A program made the position numbers and the translations under genes. From Ulva prolifera (taxonomy: Eukaryota > Chlorophyta > Ulvophyceae > Ulvales > Ulvaceae), in the NCBI GenBank assembly GCA_023078555.1, contig CM041198.1, positions 1,390,856 to 1,454,855 on the forward strand: a stretch of DNA of 64,000 bases, given 5' to 3'. This document shows positions 1-9,311 of the stretch, piece after piece (position 1 is the first letter of the stretch; each line of letters opens with the position of its first letter). The notes under the pieces were generated by a model, which was not told where the DNA came from, did not search any database, and worked only from the letters and a program-made list of their open reading frames with translations.

Positions 1-312
1 GGTCAGTTGGGGGATGTGGCCGCTGCCAGTGGGCGCATCTCCAAAGGCGCGTTTGTCCAGTGGGCGCTGCGGGTGTTAACAATTGTCGGTGTCATTGCAG
101 CGTGGCAATGCGGATATGTATCGGAAGTCTGGGCTTGTCATCTCTCGGGAGCAGGGGTTGCGGTATGATGCGGGCCTGGAGGACGCGGTCCTGCCGGACT
201 GAGTTGTGAGTGTGGTTGTTGCATTCGTGTGTGTGTGTGAGTGTGTGTTGGTGTTGATGCGGATGAGATTCGGTTTCGGTGTTTGTTTTCTCCCGTTCAC
301 TCTTTTGTAACT
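1..312 (+). mobile_element. LINE-B remnant: ORF2 C-terminus and 3' tail
   Basis: The 3' end of a non-LTR retrotransposon, cut by the window edge. Bases 1-80 read GQLGDVAAASGRISKGAF and continue; after a frameshift near base 80 the frame reads SVSLQRGNADMYRKSGLVIS and ends LPD-stop near base 201. The same C-terminal end recurs at 45139-45480 and, on the minus strand, at 46650-46860. The 3' UTR is GT-rich and ends in a conserved block (about 253-312) containing GATGAGATTCGG and CCCGTTCACTCTTTTGTAA, which I use as the family's tail signature. The copy is dead because of the frameshift. I infer LINE identity from the RT-distal protein region and from sister copies with target duplications. Confidence 0.75.
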
Positions 313-769
313 AGTACCACATTAGACTACAAACCAACTGCACCTCTGGTTTTCTGCCAAACTCGTTGTGTTCACATCCAGGTTTGGCATGACTCAGCAT
401 GCAGAGTGAGGCCGAGCGAGCCCGCCATGCCAGCCCCCAATTCCAGCAGCTTGCTGGCTTGCCTGGCACTTGTAGGAGTAGCACATGTAAATTATGTGGC
501 AGGTGGGATCCATGTGTGGTGCTGTCCACCTCCAAATATGCCCCAAAACTGACTTTTTCAACTCTTAGTGCAAGGATGTTGCGGCAGGCCACTGTGATAC
601 CCCAGAGTGCATTACCACGGATGTTGTGTTGTGAAAATTCGCAGCCTCAAGGCCAAATAACCAACATGCAGCTCGACCAGAATCCGCCCGATCAGCACTT
701 CACATATACCTCAAGTGATCTCCTGTTCCAATCTGAGCCTCAATCCTTGCACACCAGCTCCAACAGCTA
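313..769. other. No gene seen (313-769)
   Basis: Ordinary-looking unique sequence between the LINE-B tail and the gypsy element. The short open frames here overlap on both strands and show no recognisable protein. It ends in TTCTG, the left target-site copy of the gypsy insertion. Confidence 0.6.
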
Positions 770-774
770 TTCTG

Positions 775-1145
775 TGTAAAGACTGCTAAGTCAAGAGACA
801 TAGAAGAGAGATCTGTCGTCCACCCTTTAAGGTCCAGCTGCTTATATACTATAAGACAGCATGTGTACGACACCTGCCACAGTGTGCTGAGCTCAGCCCA
901 CTGTTCCCCGTACACACCAGAGTCTTCCATCGCGTGAGCCATGCTTGGCTGACATAAGCACTCCTTCTAGATATCTCTAGACTCGTGCTTCTAGATGGCC
1001 CGCCCTGCTGACGCAAGACGGTCTGGCGACCACTGTTGACAGTGCCCCGTGCTGTCAGCCACAAGCTTGCATGCTGACGGGACATTCCGGAGGCTTCCAG
1101 AATATTCTATGTCATGCATATCTATGCATGTGACGTATCGTCACA
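775..1145 (-). repeat. Gypsy 3' LTR
   Basis: A 371-bp direct repeat of 6304-6674 with no difference that I could find. On the minus strand it begins TGTGACGATACGTCACA, itself an imperfect palindrome at the integrase-recognised end, and finishes CTTTACA. It contains the TATA-like TATATAAG on the minus strand at 841-848. The left flank is TTCTG. Confidence 0.95.
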
Positions 1146-1158
1146 GTACTCCCCCGTT
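1146..1158 (-). other. Gypsy polypurine tract (plus-strand primer)
   Basis: On the minus strand the internal region ends in ACGGGGGAGTAC directly before the LTR. This purine run is the expected plus-strand DNA primer. It overlaps the pol stop codon (TAA at 1157-1159). Confidence 0.75.
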
Positions 1159-3298
1159 AGGCTTGCTTGCCCTCAAGCAACTTAGACAGTTCGTCTACTC
1201 CTAACGGAAAAGCGTCATCGGGAGGTGTCTCAGCGCGGCTACGCCAGAACTCCCGTATGTGCGACTCGCACTCGTGCATCAGCATGGCGTCATGCCAGCC
1301 ATATCCACCTCCGACCCAGTGCACCTTGTACTGTCGTCGTGGAGCGTCTCTGGTCTCAGAGATGTAATCCACTGCCCACTGCAGCTCATCTTCCGAAACC
1401 TCGGGAATGACTGGTGGCTGATAGGACCCATCGCTGTGGAATCTTTTCAGTGACGACACATGAAACACGTTGTGCTTCCTGTGCAAGGGTGCAGGCAAAT
1501 GCACTCTGTAGCTGAGTCTGTGCGTGCCTATGACCTCCGTAATACGAAAAGGTCCAAGCCATCGCGGCGCGAGCTTAAGCTTAAGCCCTTTTTCTATGCG
1601 AAAATGCTTGATGTTGATCAGTACTTGATCTCCCACCTCAAGCGGCTCTGCTGGCCTCCTCCGGCGGTCAGCCGCGGCTTTCTGTCTAGCCTGAGCTGCC
1701 GCTATGCAAGTCTTTGCATGCTGCATTTGCTCTGACCACTTACCAACGAAGCTGTTCACCGCTGGATTTGCCTTCCGCAGATACAGAGCGACAGGCGTGT
1801 CCGGATTCTGTCCGTAGTTCAGCATGAACGGCGTGTTGTCGATCGTGCTGTTGAATGCATTGTTCATCGCAAATTCAGCGACTGGCAATAGCGCGTCCCA
1901 GTTCGTCTGGGTGCCATTCACAAAGTGCCGCAAGGTATCTTCTAAGATCCCATTAGCATTCTCTGTCTGGCCATCCGACTGCGGATGATGACTGGATGTC
2001 TTATTGTGCTCGATGCCGAAGTGTTCACACATCAGCTGCCAGAATTCACTCTGGACTCGAACATCCCGATCGGAAACTACGTCGCTTGGTATGCCATGCA
2101 GCTTCCAGACATGTTCTTCGAACAGCTGGACCAGCCCACAAGACGTGACTGTCTTTGTGGATGGCGCCAAGTGAACCATCTTAGACAGACGGTCGACGAA
2201 GACCACGATCGTATCATGACCTTTCTGCGTACGCGGCAGGTCAGTGATTAGGTCCATGGACACAGATTCCCATCTGCGACTCGGGACAGGCAAGGGACTC
2301 AGCAAGCCTTGCGGCTTTTGAGTCGATGCTTTCACTCGCTGGCAAGAATCACAATTCTTGATGAATGCAGCAACGTCTTTGCTGACACATTCCCAGTGAA
2401 ACACCTCTCGGACCTTGCGTGCCGTGCGTGCAATGCCATAGTGGCCACAGTGCGGTGGCGAGTGCATTGCGTCTACGCACTCACTCCGTAATGTATCTAC
2501 ATTCGGAATGTATAACTGGTCTTTCTTAGTCCAGTATAGCCCATCGTCTTTCCGCACAAGGTCCAGCTTATCAAAGCGTGGCTTGTTGTCACGCTGCATA
2601 GCCTCGTAGCCCTGTTGGCAACGGGCGAAGAGATCTTTGACTAAATAGCCTTTGATCGTTTGAGCTACGCCATGACCCATATCTGTTACTGCGTTCATAT
2701 GCACACGACGACCGCCACCCCCCCGTTGCGAAGTGTGCGACCCGCACACAACATCAGCAAAGTAGGAACAGGTAGCGCCGCGAGCATTGAAAGTCGTAGC
2801 GGGATCCAAGCTTTGGATATAGCGGCCACCGACTTGTAGCAGAGCAAAGTGGGCTGGCGAGCGCGACAGCGGATCCGCGACGTTCGTAGCACCAGGTCTG
2901 TATTTCCACACATAGTTGTATGCAGAAGACTCATATAACCAGCGTGCACGACGTTTTAGCGTATGCGGATTGGTCGACGTATCTACGTATGTATTGGGCT
3001 GGTGATCGGTCTCGATCGTAAACGGCTCTGAAGTGCCCTCCAGGTAACACCGCCACTCGCGCAAAGCATACACCACCGCCAGCATTTCAATGTCTGACGC
3101 GCTGTAACCTGCTTCGGCACCAGTAAGCTTCTTAGAATAGAACGCGATGGGGTGTCGCTGTTGGAGTAGTGCACCGCCCACTGCCGGTGCAGCCGAACAT
3201 GCGTCGACTACGACTGTAAAAGGCTTAGAGAAATCAGGCAATGCTAGGACAGGCGCTGACACCAACGCAGCTTTCAGTGCAGCGAAGGCGTCTGCGCA
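1157..3298 (-). CDS. pol: Gypsy pol, C-terminal part: RNase H, integrase, chromodomain
   Basis: This follows an in-frame TGA at 3299-3301 and stays in the frame of the upstream RT. In order: RNase H, with VVDACSAA, a mid-domain Glu in SASDIEMLAV, the TDHQ motif and ADPLSRSP at its end; the integrase zinc region H-x-H...CDSC (HCGHYGIA to NCDSCQR); the integrase core with MDLITDLP, SDRDVR and QTENANG as the D, D and E positions; a GPY/F-type module at RWLGPF; and a C-terminal chromodomain-like stretch VDYISETRD to VHWVGGGYGWHDAML. The set matches chromovirus integrases, whose chromodomain targets insertion to modified chromatin. There is no internal stop in about 713 codons. It can be made only by readthrough of the TGA, or from an independent start not evident here. 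Confidence 0.92.
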   Translation of the reverse strand, partial: CADAFAALKAALVSAPVLALPDFSKPFTVVVDACSAAPAVGGALLQQRHPIAFYSKKLTGAEAGYSASDIEMLAVVYALREWRCYLEGTSEPFTIETDHQPNTYVDTSTNPHTLKRRARWLYESSAYNYVWKYRPGATNVADPLSRSPAHFALLQVGGRYIQSLDPATTFNARGATCSYFADVVCGSHTSQRGGGGRRVHMNAVTDMGHGVAQTIKGYLVKDLFARCQQGYEAMQRDNKPRFDKLDLVRKDDGLYWTKKDQLYIPNVDTLRSECVDAMHSPPHCGHYGIARTARKVREVFHWECVSKDVAAFIKNCDSCQRVKASTQKPQGLLSPLPVPSRRWESVSMDLITDLPRTQKGHDTIVVFVDRLSKMVHLAPSTKTVTSCGLVQLFEEHVWKLHGIPSDVVSDRDVRVQSEFWQLMCEHFGIEHNKTSSHHPQSDGQTENANGILEDTLRHFVNGTQTNWDALLPVAEFAMNNAFNSTIDNTPFMLNYGQNPDTPVALYLRKANPAVNSFVGKWSEQMQHAKTCIAAAQARQKAAADRRRRPAEPLEVGDQVLINIKHFRIEKGLKLKLAPRWLGPFRITEVIGTHRLSYRVHLPAPLHRKHNVFHVSSLKRFHSDGSYQPPVIPEVSEDELQWAVDYISETRDAPRRQYKVHWVGGGYGWHDAMLMHECESHIREFWRSRAETPPDDAFPLGVDELSKLLEGKQA

Positions 3299-4840
3299 TC
3301 ACTGTGTCCATGTGCCTTTGAATGACGTCTCGACTTGGCGTGCCTCCTCTGTTGAGAGCTTGCCCCATTGCAGAAGGCGTCCCTTCCGGTCGCTAGCGTC
3401 TATGCCCTTCAACAGATCAGTCAATGGGCACGCTACGCGTGCGTATCCGCGGATGTACCGTCGGAAGTAGTTGGCCAGTCCTAAGAAGCTGCGCACTTCA
3501 TAAACAGAGCGAGGTGGGGGCCAGTCTGTTACAACAGACACCTTCGCCGGATCAGGCTTGATCCCCTCTGAGGACAGTATGTGGCCCAGGAAACGTAGTT
3601 CCTGCTTAAAGAACTCACTCTTTGTGAGCCGGGCTTTGTAGTTGTGTTTGCGCAGAACACCTAGTACTATCCGGATGTGTTCCATGTGCTCCTCTTCGGT
3701 TTTCGAATATATGAGGATATCGTCTAGATATACGCACACAAATTTATTCAGCTGCTTGCCAAAGATTCTGTTCATTTCGGCTTGAAAGACAGCTGGCGCA
3801 TTACAGAGCCCGAATGGCAGTACTCGCCATTCAAATTTCCCGATGTGTGTGTTGAAGGCCGTCTTTTCCCAATCTTTGGGATGCAGACCAATCTGATGGT
3901 ACCCGCTGGTCAGGTCAATGGACGAAAAGCATTTCGCTCCACCCAGGTTATCCAGCAGGTCCTCCACACGAGGCATGGGATACTTATTCTTATGTGTGAG
4001 TTTGTTCAGCTCGCGATAGTCGATGCACATACGCAGAGTGCCATCAGGCTTCGGGGCGAACAACACCGGGGCTCCGTAGGCCGAGGATGAGGGGACTATG
4101 CGCCCTGTATCCAACAGGTCTTGCACCTGGGACTCCACCTCCTTGCGCTCGCTAATAGATAGACGAAACGCAGGTATGTTCGGTGCAGCGGCCCCGCTGC
4201 TTAGGCGCAAGCCTTCCGGTGTACCCGGTTGCCAGTCTCTGACAACCGGATCCTCAAACACATCTTTAAATTCAGCTAGTACTTGCTGCACCTGTTCCCG
4301 CTGGCCGAAACCAGCGTCTTTGGCCTCACGTAGGATGACCAGGAACGGCGACGCACAACCCTGCTTGGGCCGTGAGAGCAATCGCTTTGCTTGTACTGCC
4401 GAAAGAATGACTGCAGCCGGAGGAGATTCTCCAGGCTGGCTGCGCGCAGGAACCGCTGTTCGTGCGTCGGCAGCTGGAAACAGTCGTTGGTTTTTGCGCC
4501 TAAGCCACAAACTCGGTGGCGAGTAGCGCGGACCTGGCTCGTGCGAGCCAAAGTCGATCACAGCCCCCTCGCGCTTATGCCAATCATCACCGAGGATTAT
4601 ATCAAATCCCGGTGCCATGTCAATGACATGCAAATACACAGTCTCTGTGTACGATTGCAATGAAAGGCGCGCTGTAACGAGTCCGGCTGTTACGCTCTGT
4701 GTGCCATCTGCTAGAATAACAGGAATTTTAGTAGACACATTAGTATCTACGAAATCTTTCGCAGCAAAGTTCCGCTGTGGAAGGCTGTCCACATGCCCGT
4801 AGGTCGCGACCAAAGCTTTCAAATCGACCGCCTCTGGCTG
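3299..4840 (-). CDS. pol: Gypsy pol, N-terminal part: protease region and reverse transcriptase
   Basis: Open from the codon after the gag TGA (4841-4843) to a second in-frame TGA at 3299-3301, so expression needs suppression of the gag stop. The first 90 or so residues have retropepsin-like features (IPVILADGT, and ILGDDW at about 75-80), but the expected catalytic D-T/S-G is not visible; the equivalent stretch reads LVATYGHVDS. The RT occupies about residues 210-420: SSSAYGAPVLFAPKPDG, CIDYRELNKLT, SSIDLTSGYHQIGL, LPFGLCNAPAVFQ and the catalytic YLDD at about 365-368, then FLGHILSSEG and the connection domain FLGLANYFRRYI. The frame stops at GTWTQ-stop, where family members continue straight into RNase H. 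Confidence 0.9.
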   Translation of the reverse strand, partial: QPEAVDLKALVATYGHVDSLPQRNFAAKDFVDTNVSTKIPVILADGTQSVTAGLVTARLSLQSYTETVYLHVIDMAPGFDIILGDDWHKREGAVIDFGSHEPGPRYSPPSLWLRRKNQRLFPAADARTAVPARSQPGESPPAAVILSAVQAKRLLSRPKQGCASPFLVILREAKDAGFGQREQVQQVLAEFKDVFEDPVVRDWQPGTPEGLRLSSGAAAPNIPAFRLSISERKEVESQVQDLLDTGRIVPSSSAYGAPVLFAPKPDGTLRMCIDYRELNKLTHKNKYPMPRVEDLLDNLGGAKCFSSIDLTSGYHQIGLHPKDWEKTAFNTHIGKFEWRVLPFGLCNAPAVFQAEMNRIFGKQLNKFVCVYLDDILIYSKTEEEHMEHIRIVLGVLRKHNYKARLTKSEFFKQELRFLGHILSSEGIKPDPAKVSVVTDWPPPRSVYEVRSFLGLANYFRRYIRGYARVACPLTDLLKGIDASDRKGRLLQWGKLSTEEARQVETSFKGTWTQ

Positions 4841-6226
4841 TCATTTGCTTTTGCCCGCGCCGAAGGCGTTCACCTTATCGGCCTTGCCTGCTGACACCAA
4901 TTTCTTGACCTGACCCATACGTCGTTTGAACTGCTCCGCATTGCCTGGGCACGATGCTTCGTGTGCGGCCATTGCTGGAGGTTTGACGTGGTATCCGCAC
5001 TTGGTGCACCGGTCATACTGCTTCGCCAGCTCCTCATAACTAGGGCCTTTTGCGTGCTTGGGGCGCTTGCTTGCGGTTTCACTCTGCGTAGTCTTACGCT
5101 TTTGTGGAGTGTTGCCGCGGCGACCGGCACTCTCGCCGACGTCGCCTGTCGCAGCGTTTCCCAGTTTCTGCACAATGGCTCCCTCCTGTTGGAGTCGAGT
5201 CACCACATCTACCGCTCTAGCGATTAGATGCTGGAACGGCTCAGCAGGCCGATAGTCCAGACTCACGTTCAGCAAGCTTGCCGATAGGATGAGCAGGTCT
5301 GACTTTGCAGCTAACAGCTTACGCGTCAGCTGTTGGAACCAAAAACGGCCGGTCGTCTGGATTTCTCCATAAGACACGAGCATGCCGAAGGTTTCGATGT
5401 CTTTTCGCAGAGTGGCAACACTGAAAGTCATTTCGAGTGCCTGATTTGTGAACACGGTCTCGTGATCAGGTATGCTCTTGACAAGCTTGTCAAGCAGAGC
5501 ATCAGGTGTGGAACCGTCGACACCGCTCAGTGTGACTAAGCGACGCGCCGGCCCTCTCATAGCAATGAAAATCGCGAATGCCTGCTGCCGTGGCTGCATG
5601 CCACTGAAATGCAAAAGCGTGCGCGCTTCGTTGACCCATTCGATCAGAGACAGATAATAACTCGGATCAATGTGCATCGCTTTCGGATCGCTACTGCCCG
5701 AAAATGGAGGCAGTTGTACGTCGCGCGTCGTCAACTTGCTAGTCGATGCATCGCTTTGCATAGGTATGGCGTTCTCGGCAGGCATTTGATGCGGAGTAGA
5801 TGGCACCTGGGCGAATCTTGAAAACCACTGGTCCATCATGTGCGCCACCATGTTGAGTGTCGCTGGGTCGAGACGAGGACTCGAAGCGGGCGGCGGCTGC
5901 TCGCCAGCGGGAGCCTGCTCGCCCAATGTCGTAGCTATAGCCGGTGTAGAGCTTGGAACGGTTGGCGGCTCCGTGCGGTCAGCAGTAGCTTCAGGTTCGT
6001 TGACCTGAAGTGCCCCGACAGCCGCTGTGGCATGTCGAACGTCCGTGTTAGACGGGGCTGGTGGTGCAGACTCGGTTGTTGTTGGCTGGGCACTGCCCGC
6101 TCCGGTACCAACACCGTCCCCCTGTTGGCTAACAGGAAGATCACTCATGGTGACGTCTGTGTCCACCGTAGGCTCAGCAGCTTGCTGCTGCTGCTGCTTA
6201 CGCTGTAGGCGACTTGAGCCGGCCAT
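4841..6226 (-). CDS. gag: Gypsy gag polyprotein
   Basis: A 461-residue capsid/nucleocapsid precursor. The ATG at 6226 is the first in-frame Met after the primer-binding site and opens MAGSSRLQRKQQQQQAA. The N-terminal third is Pro/Ala/Thr/Glu-rich and disordered-looking. The middle (about 150-340) is the helical retrotransposon gag region (YYLSLIEWVNEARTLLHFSG). The C-terminus is basic and carries a C-x2-C-x11-H-x3-C zinc-finger-like motif (CTKCGY...AAHEASC), a variant of the usual CCHC knuckle. It ends GAGKSK-TGA, and pol continues in the same frame. Confidence 0.88.
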   Translation of the reverse strand: MAGSSRLQRKQQQQQAAEPTVDTDVTMSDLPVSQQGDGVGTGAGSAQPTTTESAPPAPSNTDVRHATAAVGALQVNEPEATADRTEPPTVPSSTPAIATTLGEQAPAGEQPPPASSPRLDPATLNMVAHMMDQWFSRFAQVPSTPHQMPAENAIPMQSDASTSKLTTRDVQLPPFSGSSDPKAMHIDPSYYLSLIEWVNEARTLLHFSGMQPRQQAFAIFIAMRGPARRLVTLSGVDGSTPDALLDKLVKSIPDHETVFTNQALEMTFSVATLRKDIETFGMLVSYGEIQTTGRFWFQQLTRKLLAAKSDLLILSASLLNVSLDYRPAEPFQHLIARAVDVVTRLQQEGAIVQKLGNAATGDVGESAGRRGNTPQKRKTTQSETASKRPKHAKGPSYEELAKQYDRCTKCGYHVKPPAMAAHEASCPGNAEQFKRRMGQVKKLVSAGKADKVNAFGAGKSK

Positions 6227-6287
6227 ACTAGTACTGTTAACTATTCGGAGAAAGTCAGAGTGGAAGCGTATAGGAGATAGGTTCGGG

Positions 6288-6302
6288 AGCTCACCGATAC
6301 CA
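6288..6302 (-). other. Gypsy primer-binding site
   Basis: One base inside the 5' LTR the minus strand reads TGGTATCGGTGAGC. The first seven bases match the common TGGTATC start of sites complementary to the 3' end of initiator methionine tRNA; the rest differs, so the priming tRNA is uncertain. Confidence 0.65.
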
Positions 6303-6303
6303 C

Positions 6304-6674
6304 TGTAAAGACTGCTAAGTCAAGAGACATAGAAGAGAGATCTGTCGTCCACCCTTTAAGGTCCAGCTGCTTATATACTATAAGACAGCATGTGTACGAC
6401 ACCTGCCACAGTGTGCTGAGCTCAGCCCACTGTTCCCCGTACACACCAGAGTCTTCCATCGCGTGAGCCATGCTTGGCTGACATAAGCACTCCTTCTAGA
6501 TATCTCTAGACTCGTGCTTCTAGATGGCCCGCCCTGCTGACGCAAGACGGTCTGGCGACCACTGTTGACAGTGCCCCGTGCTGTCAGCCACAAGCTTGCA
6601 TGCTGACGGGACATTCCGGAGGCTTCCAGAATATTCTATGTCATGCATATCTATGCATGTGACGTATCGTCACA
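6304..6674 (-). repeat. Gypsy 5' LTR
   Basis: Identical to 775-1145 and offset by exactly 5,529 bp. The right flank is TTCTG (6675-6679), completing the target duplication. On the minus strand it contains the promoter and transcript start for the element. Confidence 0.95.
6370..6377 (-). promoter_or_regulatory. TATA-like box in gypsy 5' LTR
   Basis: The minus strand reads TATATAAG about 65 bases upstream of the LTR's CTTTACA end, a plausible core promoter. The same motif is in the other LTR at 841-848. Confidence 0.5.
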
Positions 6675-6955
6675 TTCTGCCTGTTCTATCGAGCCCGACT
6701 ATGCGTGTGCTTCACCATTTTCTGTGCTGAAAGTTGCTGTGCACTCAGTCTCACAAATCGAATGCATTCACCGGCAGCTTTTTTGCGTGCTTCGCGAATC
6801 TGCATTCCAGTTGTCAACACTGATCTCGTGGAGTGCATGGCGTGGCGGTGTGGTGAGTGGTGTCCCGTGACGCACGCCCCATGCGAGATTCCAACACCCC
6901 GAGTTTGGGTGAAAACCGGTGGCACGAGCGGCACACATGTGTTGCAGCCACTACG

Positions 6956-7420
6956 TCACACATCCGCCAAAAGGCGCAGAAACAGATCCCTGCCCGCATA
7001 GAAGTCATCCTCCAGGATGCCAGGGTGGAAGGCCAGAATTGCTCTGCGCGTGCGCACAGCCGAAAAGCCGAGATGCGACGCGTCGAGCCAGATGGCGAGG
7101 AAGCCGGCAGCGTGGAGAAGACCGTCTAGGGTGGCGGAGGTGTCGTCGCGGAGCCGCGCACACATGCCCATCACCCATGCATGCACGGAAGTAGACACGG
7201 CCGGTGCGGACCACGGAGGGAAAGAAGGTGACGCGCGGAAGCGGGAGGTGCTGTAGGTGGGTGGCGAAATTCTTCGGGCGGCAGAGCAGGTGGATGTCGG
7301 TTGTGTCGACGAGGATCCGATGCTCCAGGATGTCGATGATGCGGCTCCTCGCAGATCATGCCAGCGGGGTACGCGGGCATATCTCGGAGATACCATGTGG
7401 CCTGGAAAGGCGAATACCAT
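6956..7420 (-). pseudogene. Possible gene remnant or exon, unrecognised
   Basis: The C-terminal half of this minus-strand frame looks protein-like: LDGLLHAAGFLAIWLDASHL, then a run ending DDFYAGRDLFLRLLADV-stop. Upstream, the better-looking peptide (HILEHRILVDTTDIHLL and RPKNFATHLQHLPLPRVTFF) is in another frame, so a frameshift near 7160-7200 or a missed splice is likely. I do not recognise a family. It may also be coincidence in GC-rich DNA. Confidence 0.3.
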
Positions 7421-8650
7421 GCATGGACTGTCGGAGCATGGTGCAAGGCACGCTTGGAAGGTTCACACATGGATTCCATAGCTTATCTCTTGCAGCAGTT
7501 GCGTACCAAACGAAAATCCCCATGTGGCCTGCCATGGTGATCGTGTGACGGTGTGCGGTCGGTGTGCGATCCACAGCCGTACGAGCTGGTCATAGAGCTG
7601 CAGCGCCATCTTGCTTTTGCGCCCTCCTCTCAATGCAGGCTCTTCAAACAATGGATATTTCTTGCTGTGTCACTCATGTTGTTGTTTCTGCGGTCAACCG
7701 GCTGTGGCTCCTTTGGCGCAAGGAGCAATAGCGCTGTTGCCGCTAGCCCCGCTATGGCAATCAGGCAGCATCCTCGTCTTCGCGTTGCGGTGATCTACAG
7801 GTTCTCATGTGAGTGAATTTTGCCTCAGCGAAGGCTCAGATGCAGTTTCAATCGAGATGCCATACCTTTCCAGTAACGCGCATCCGTGCTCAAGAGTGCA
7901 CGTTGCTCAGTCCCGCGCAGGCCCTTCGGGACTTATAAATTGTAGGAATCCTAGACAGCGCGACCGTACTGTCCATTCGCTGAACGTGCGTGACTCTTAG
8001 TCCGTCCTGCATTGCCTGGCATGCTCAGGATGAGCGGTGCACCCGTCATCCAGATCCGCCTCTGTGGGAATGCTGCAGCATCTTGAAGCTTATTCGGATT
8101 GCTCAGTGCCCATGTCTCATGCTGAAGTTTGCATTGGCGCTGAGGCCGCCAGCGGGTGTGGAACAATGCTGCGAATCTGTCCCGCACGAAAGCCAGTCTT
8201 GACAGCACCACATCGTTTGACAGAAGGTCACAATCACTGATCTCATCTGGCTGTCAATTCTATTGTAGCGAGGCAACTCCATGAGACCTACACACATCAA
8301 CTGCCCAGCCACCGCCGGGCACGCCAAAGAGCCGGGGGCCTTAGTGCCCAAACACGCCACAAGGCGAGGAAGCACGCGAGCCGCAAGCAACTCGCCCAAG
8401 TCCCACCTGCGCATCACATTGCATCTGCGGTCAATGCCGTGGCGTCTCCGCAGCCATGCCACATGCAGGACGTCCCTGCGACACCGAGGGTCTTTACGTC
8501 ACCTGCCGGGCAGAGCCGCACAGCGGCTCAGCGATGCAAGCGCCACCAAGAGGTTGGAGCGGCCCGCCGCTCACTGGCCAGATGGCTGGTGAGAACTCGT
8601 CTGACGTCCGTTCACTGTGCATGGCCCAGCGTTGCCGTGCTTGTGCATTT
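7421..8650. other. No gene seen (7421-8650)
   Basis: Open frames on both strands are short and low in information. A minus-strand stretch around 8280-8440 reads DLGELLAARVLPRLVACLG, which is protein-like but isolated. Confidence 0.45.
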
Positions 8651-8655
8651 CCCCG

Positions 8656-8695
8656 GCGGTGCTGCCGGCCTCTCCGACTCTGTCCTTGTAACACA
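8656..8695 (+). mobile_element. LINE-A 3' tail fragment
   Basis: Contains GCGGTGCTGCCGGCC and TGTCCTTGTAACAC, the 3'-terminal signature of the LINE-A family defined by 53219-54563. No clear target duplication. Confidence 0.6.
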
Positions 8696-9264
8696 CACCC
8701 AGACCGCCACACACACCACCAATATAAGACAACCACAACCCACACCCCCAGCTGCATGGTGTGTGGCAATCCAGTTGCATGGCTGCTGTGCCACTGGTAT
8801 ACAACGATACACCAGTGCATCCAGACGCATCAGGGAGAGGGCAGGGGAACCATAAGCCTGCGGAAGCTTAGCTAGCGCGCTCCACTGGACGTTTCCACTG
8901 TGCACACGTGTGTGCGTTTGTGTATCTGCAGGAACTGTTCGCTAGATCTACACAAACGTTGATGAGTCCAGTAAGCGGGCACCCACCGAGGCAGCCAGTA
9001 CTTGGATATCCAACTGCTGCTGTTTGCTGAGGCTGGAGCTGTCATGAGGTCAGACGATTGGGTCCATGCATCCAAACGCGGATAATCAAATGACCTGACG
9101 AGCGAACGTAACATTGGCAGAAGACCAAAACGGGGCGGAAGTGCTCTACAATCCTCGAGGGCATCATCCCATGACATTTGATGCCGCTGCTGCAGCTGTT
9201 GGAGCTGTTGCGGAGGCCACAGGTGGGCTGGGCTGGGCGGAGACAGCGCTGCGGGCACACAGCA
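8696..9264. other. Gene-free stretch with a possible foldback remnant
   Basis: Near 8760-8800 TGTGGCAATCCAGTTGC is followed by GCTGTGCCACTGG, resembling the GTGGCAATCCAGTG hairpin family seen at 23833 and 48246. Nothing else is recognised. Confidence 0.4.
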
Positions 9265-9275
9265 CACAGTACGGT

Positions 9276-9300
9276 TTATGCCACTTTTATCCTTGTAACC
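9276..9300 (+). mobile_element. 25-bp LINE-A tail insertion with target duplication
   Basis: Only the last part of the LINE-A tail (TTATCCTTGTAACC) is present. It is flanked by the direct repeat CACAGTACGGT at 9265-9275 and 9301-9311, an extreme 5' truncation. Confidence 0.6.
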
Positions 9301-9311
9301 CACAGTACGGT

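Larger units (their letters stand above)
775..6674 (-). mobile_element. Complete Ty3/gypsy chromovirus-type retrotransposon
   Basis: A 5,900-bp LTR retrotransposon on the minus strand. Its two 371-bp LTRs (775-1145 and 6304-6674) look identical base for base, start TG and end CA, and are flanked by a perfect 5-bp target duplication TTCTG (770-774 and 6675-6679). A primer-binding site follows the right (5') LTR and a polypurine tract precedes the left (3') LTR. The coding order is gag, protease, RT, RNase H, integrase, chromodomain-like C-terminus, which places it among the chromodomain-bearing Ty3/gypsy elements. Gag and both pol parts lie in one reading frame broken by two TGA codons. Identical LTRs mean a very recent insertion. 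Confidence 0.95.

Noticed and set aside
1157-6226. A nuclear code in which TGA is a sense codon
   Set aside because: EGD-1, EGD-2 and copia-2 frames end at TGA in plausible places, and only one element shows internal TGAs. Recoding or mutation is simpler.
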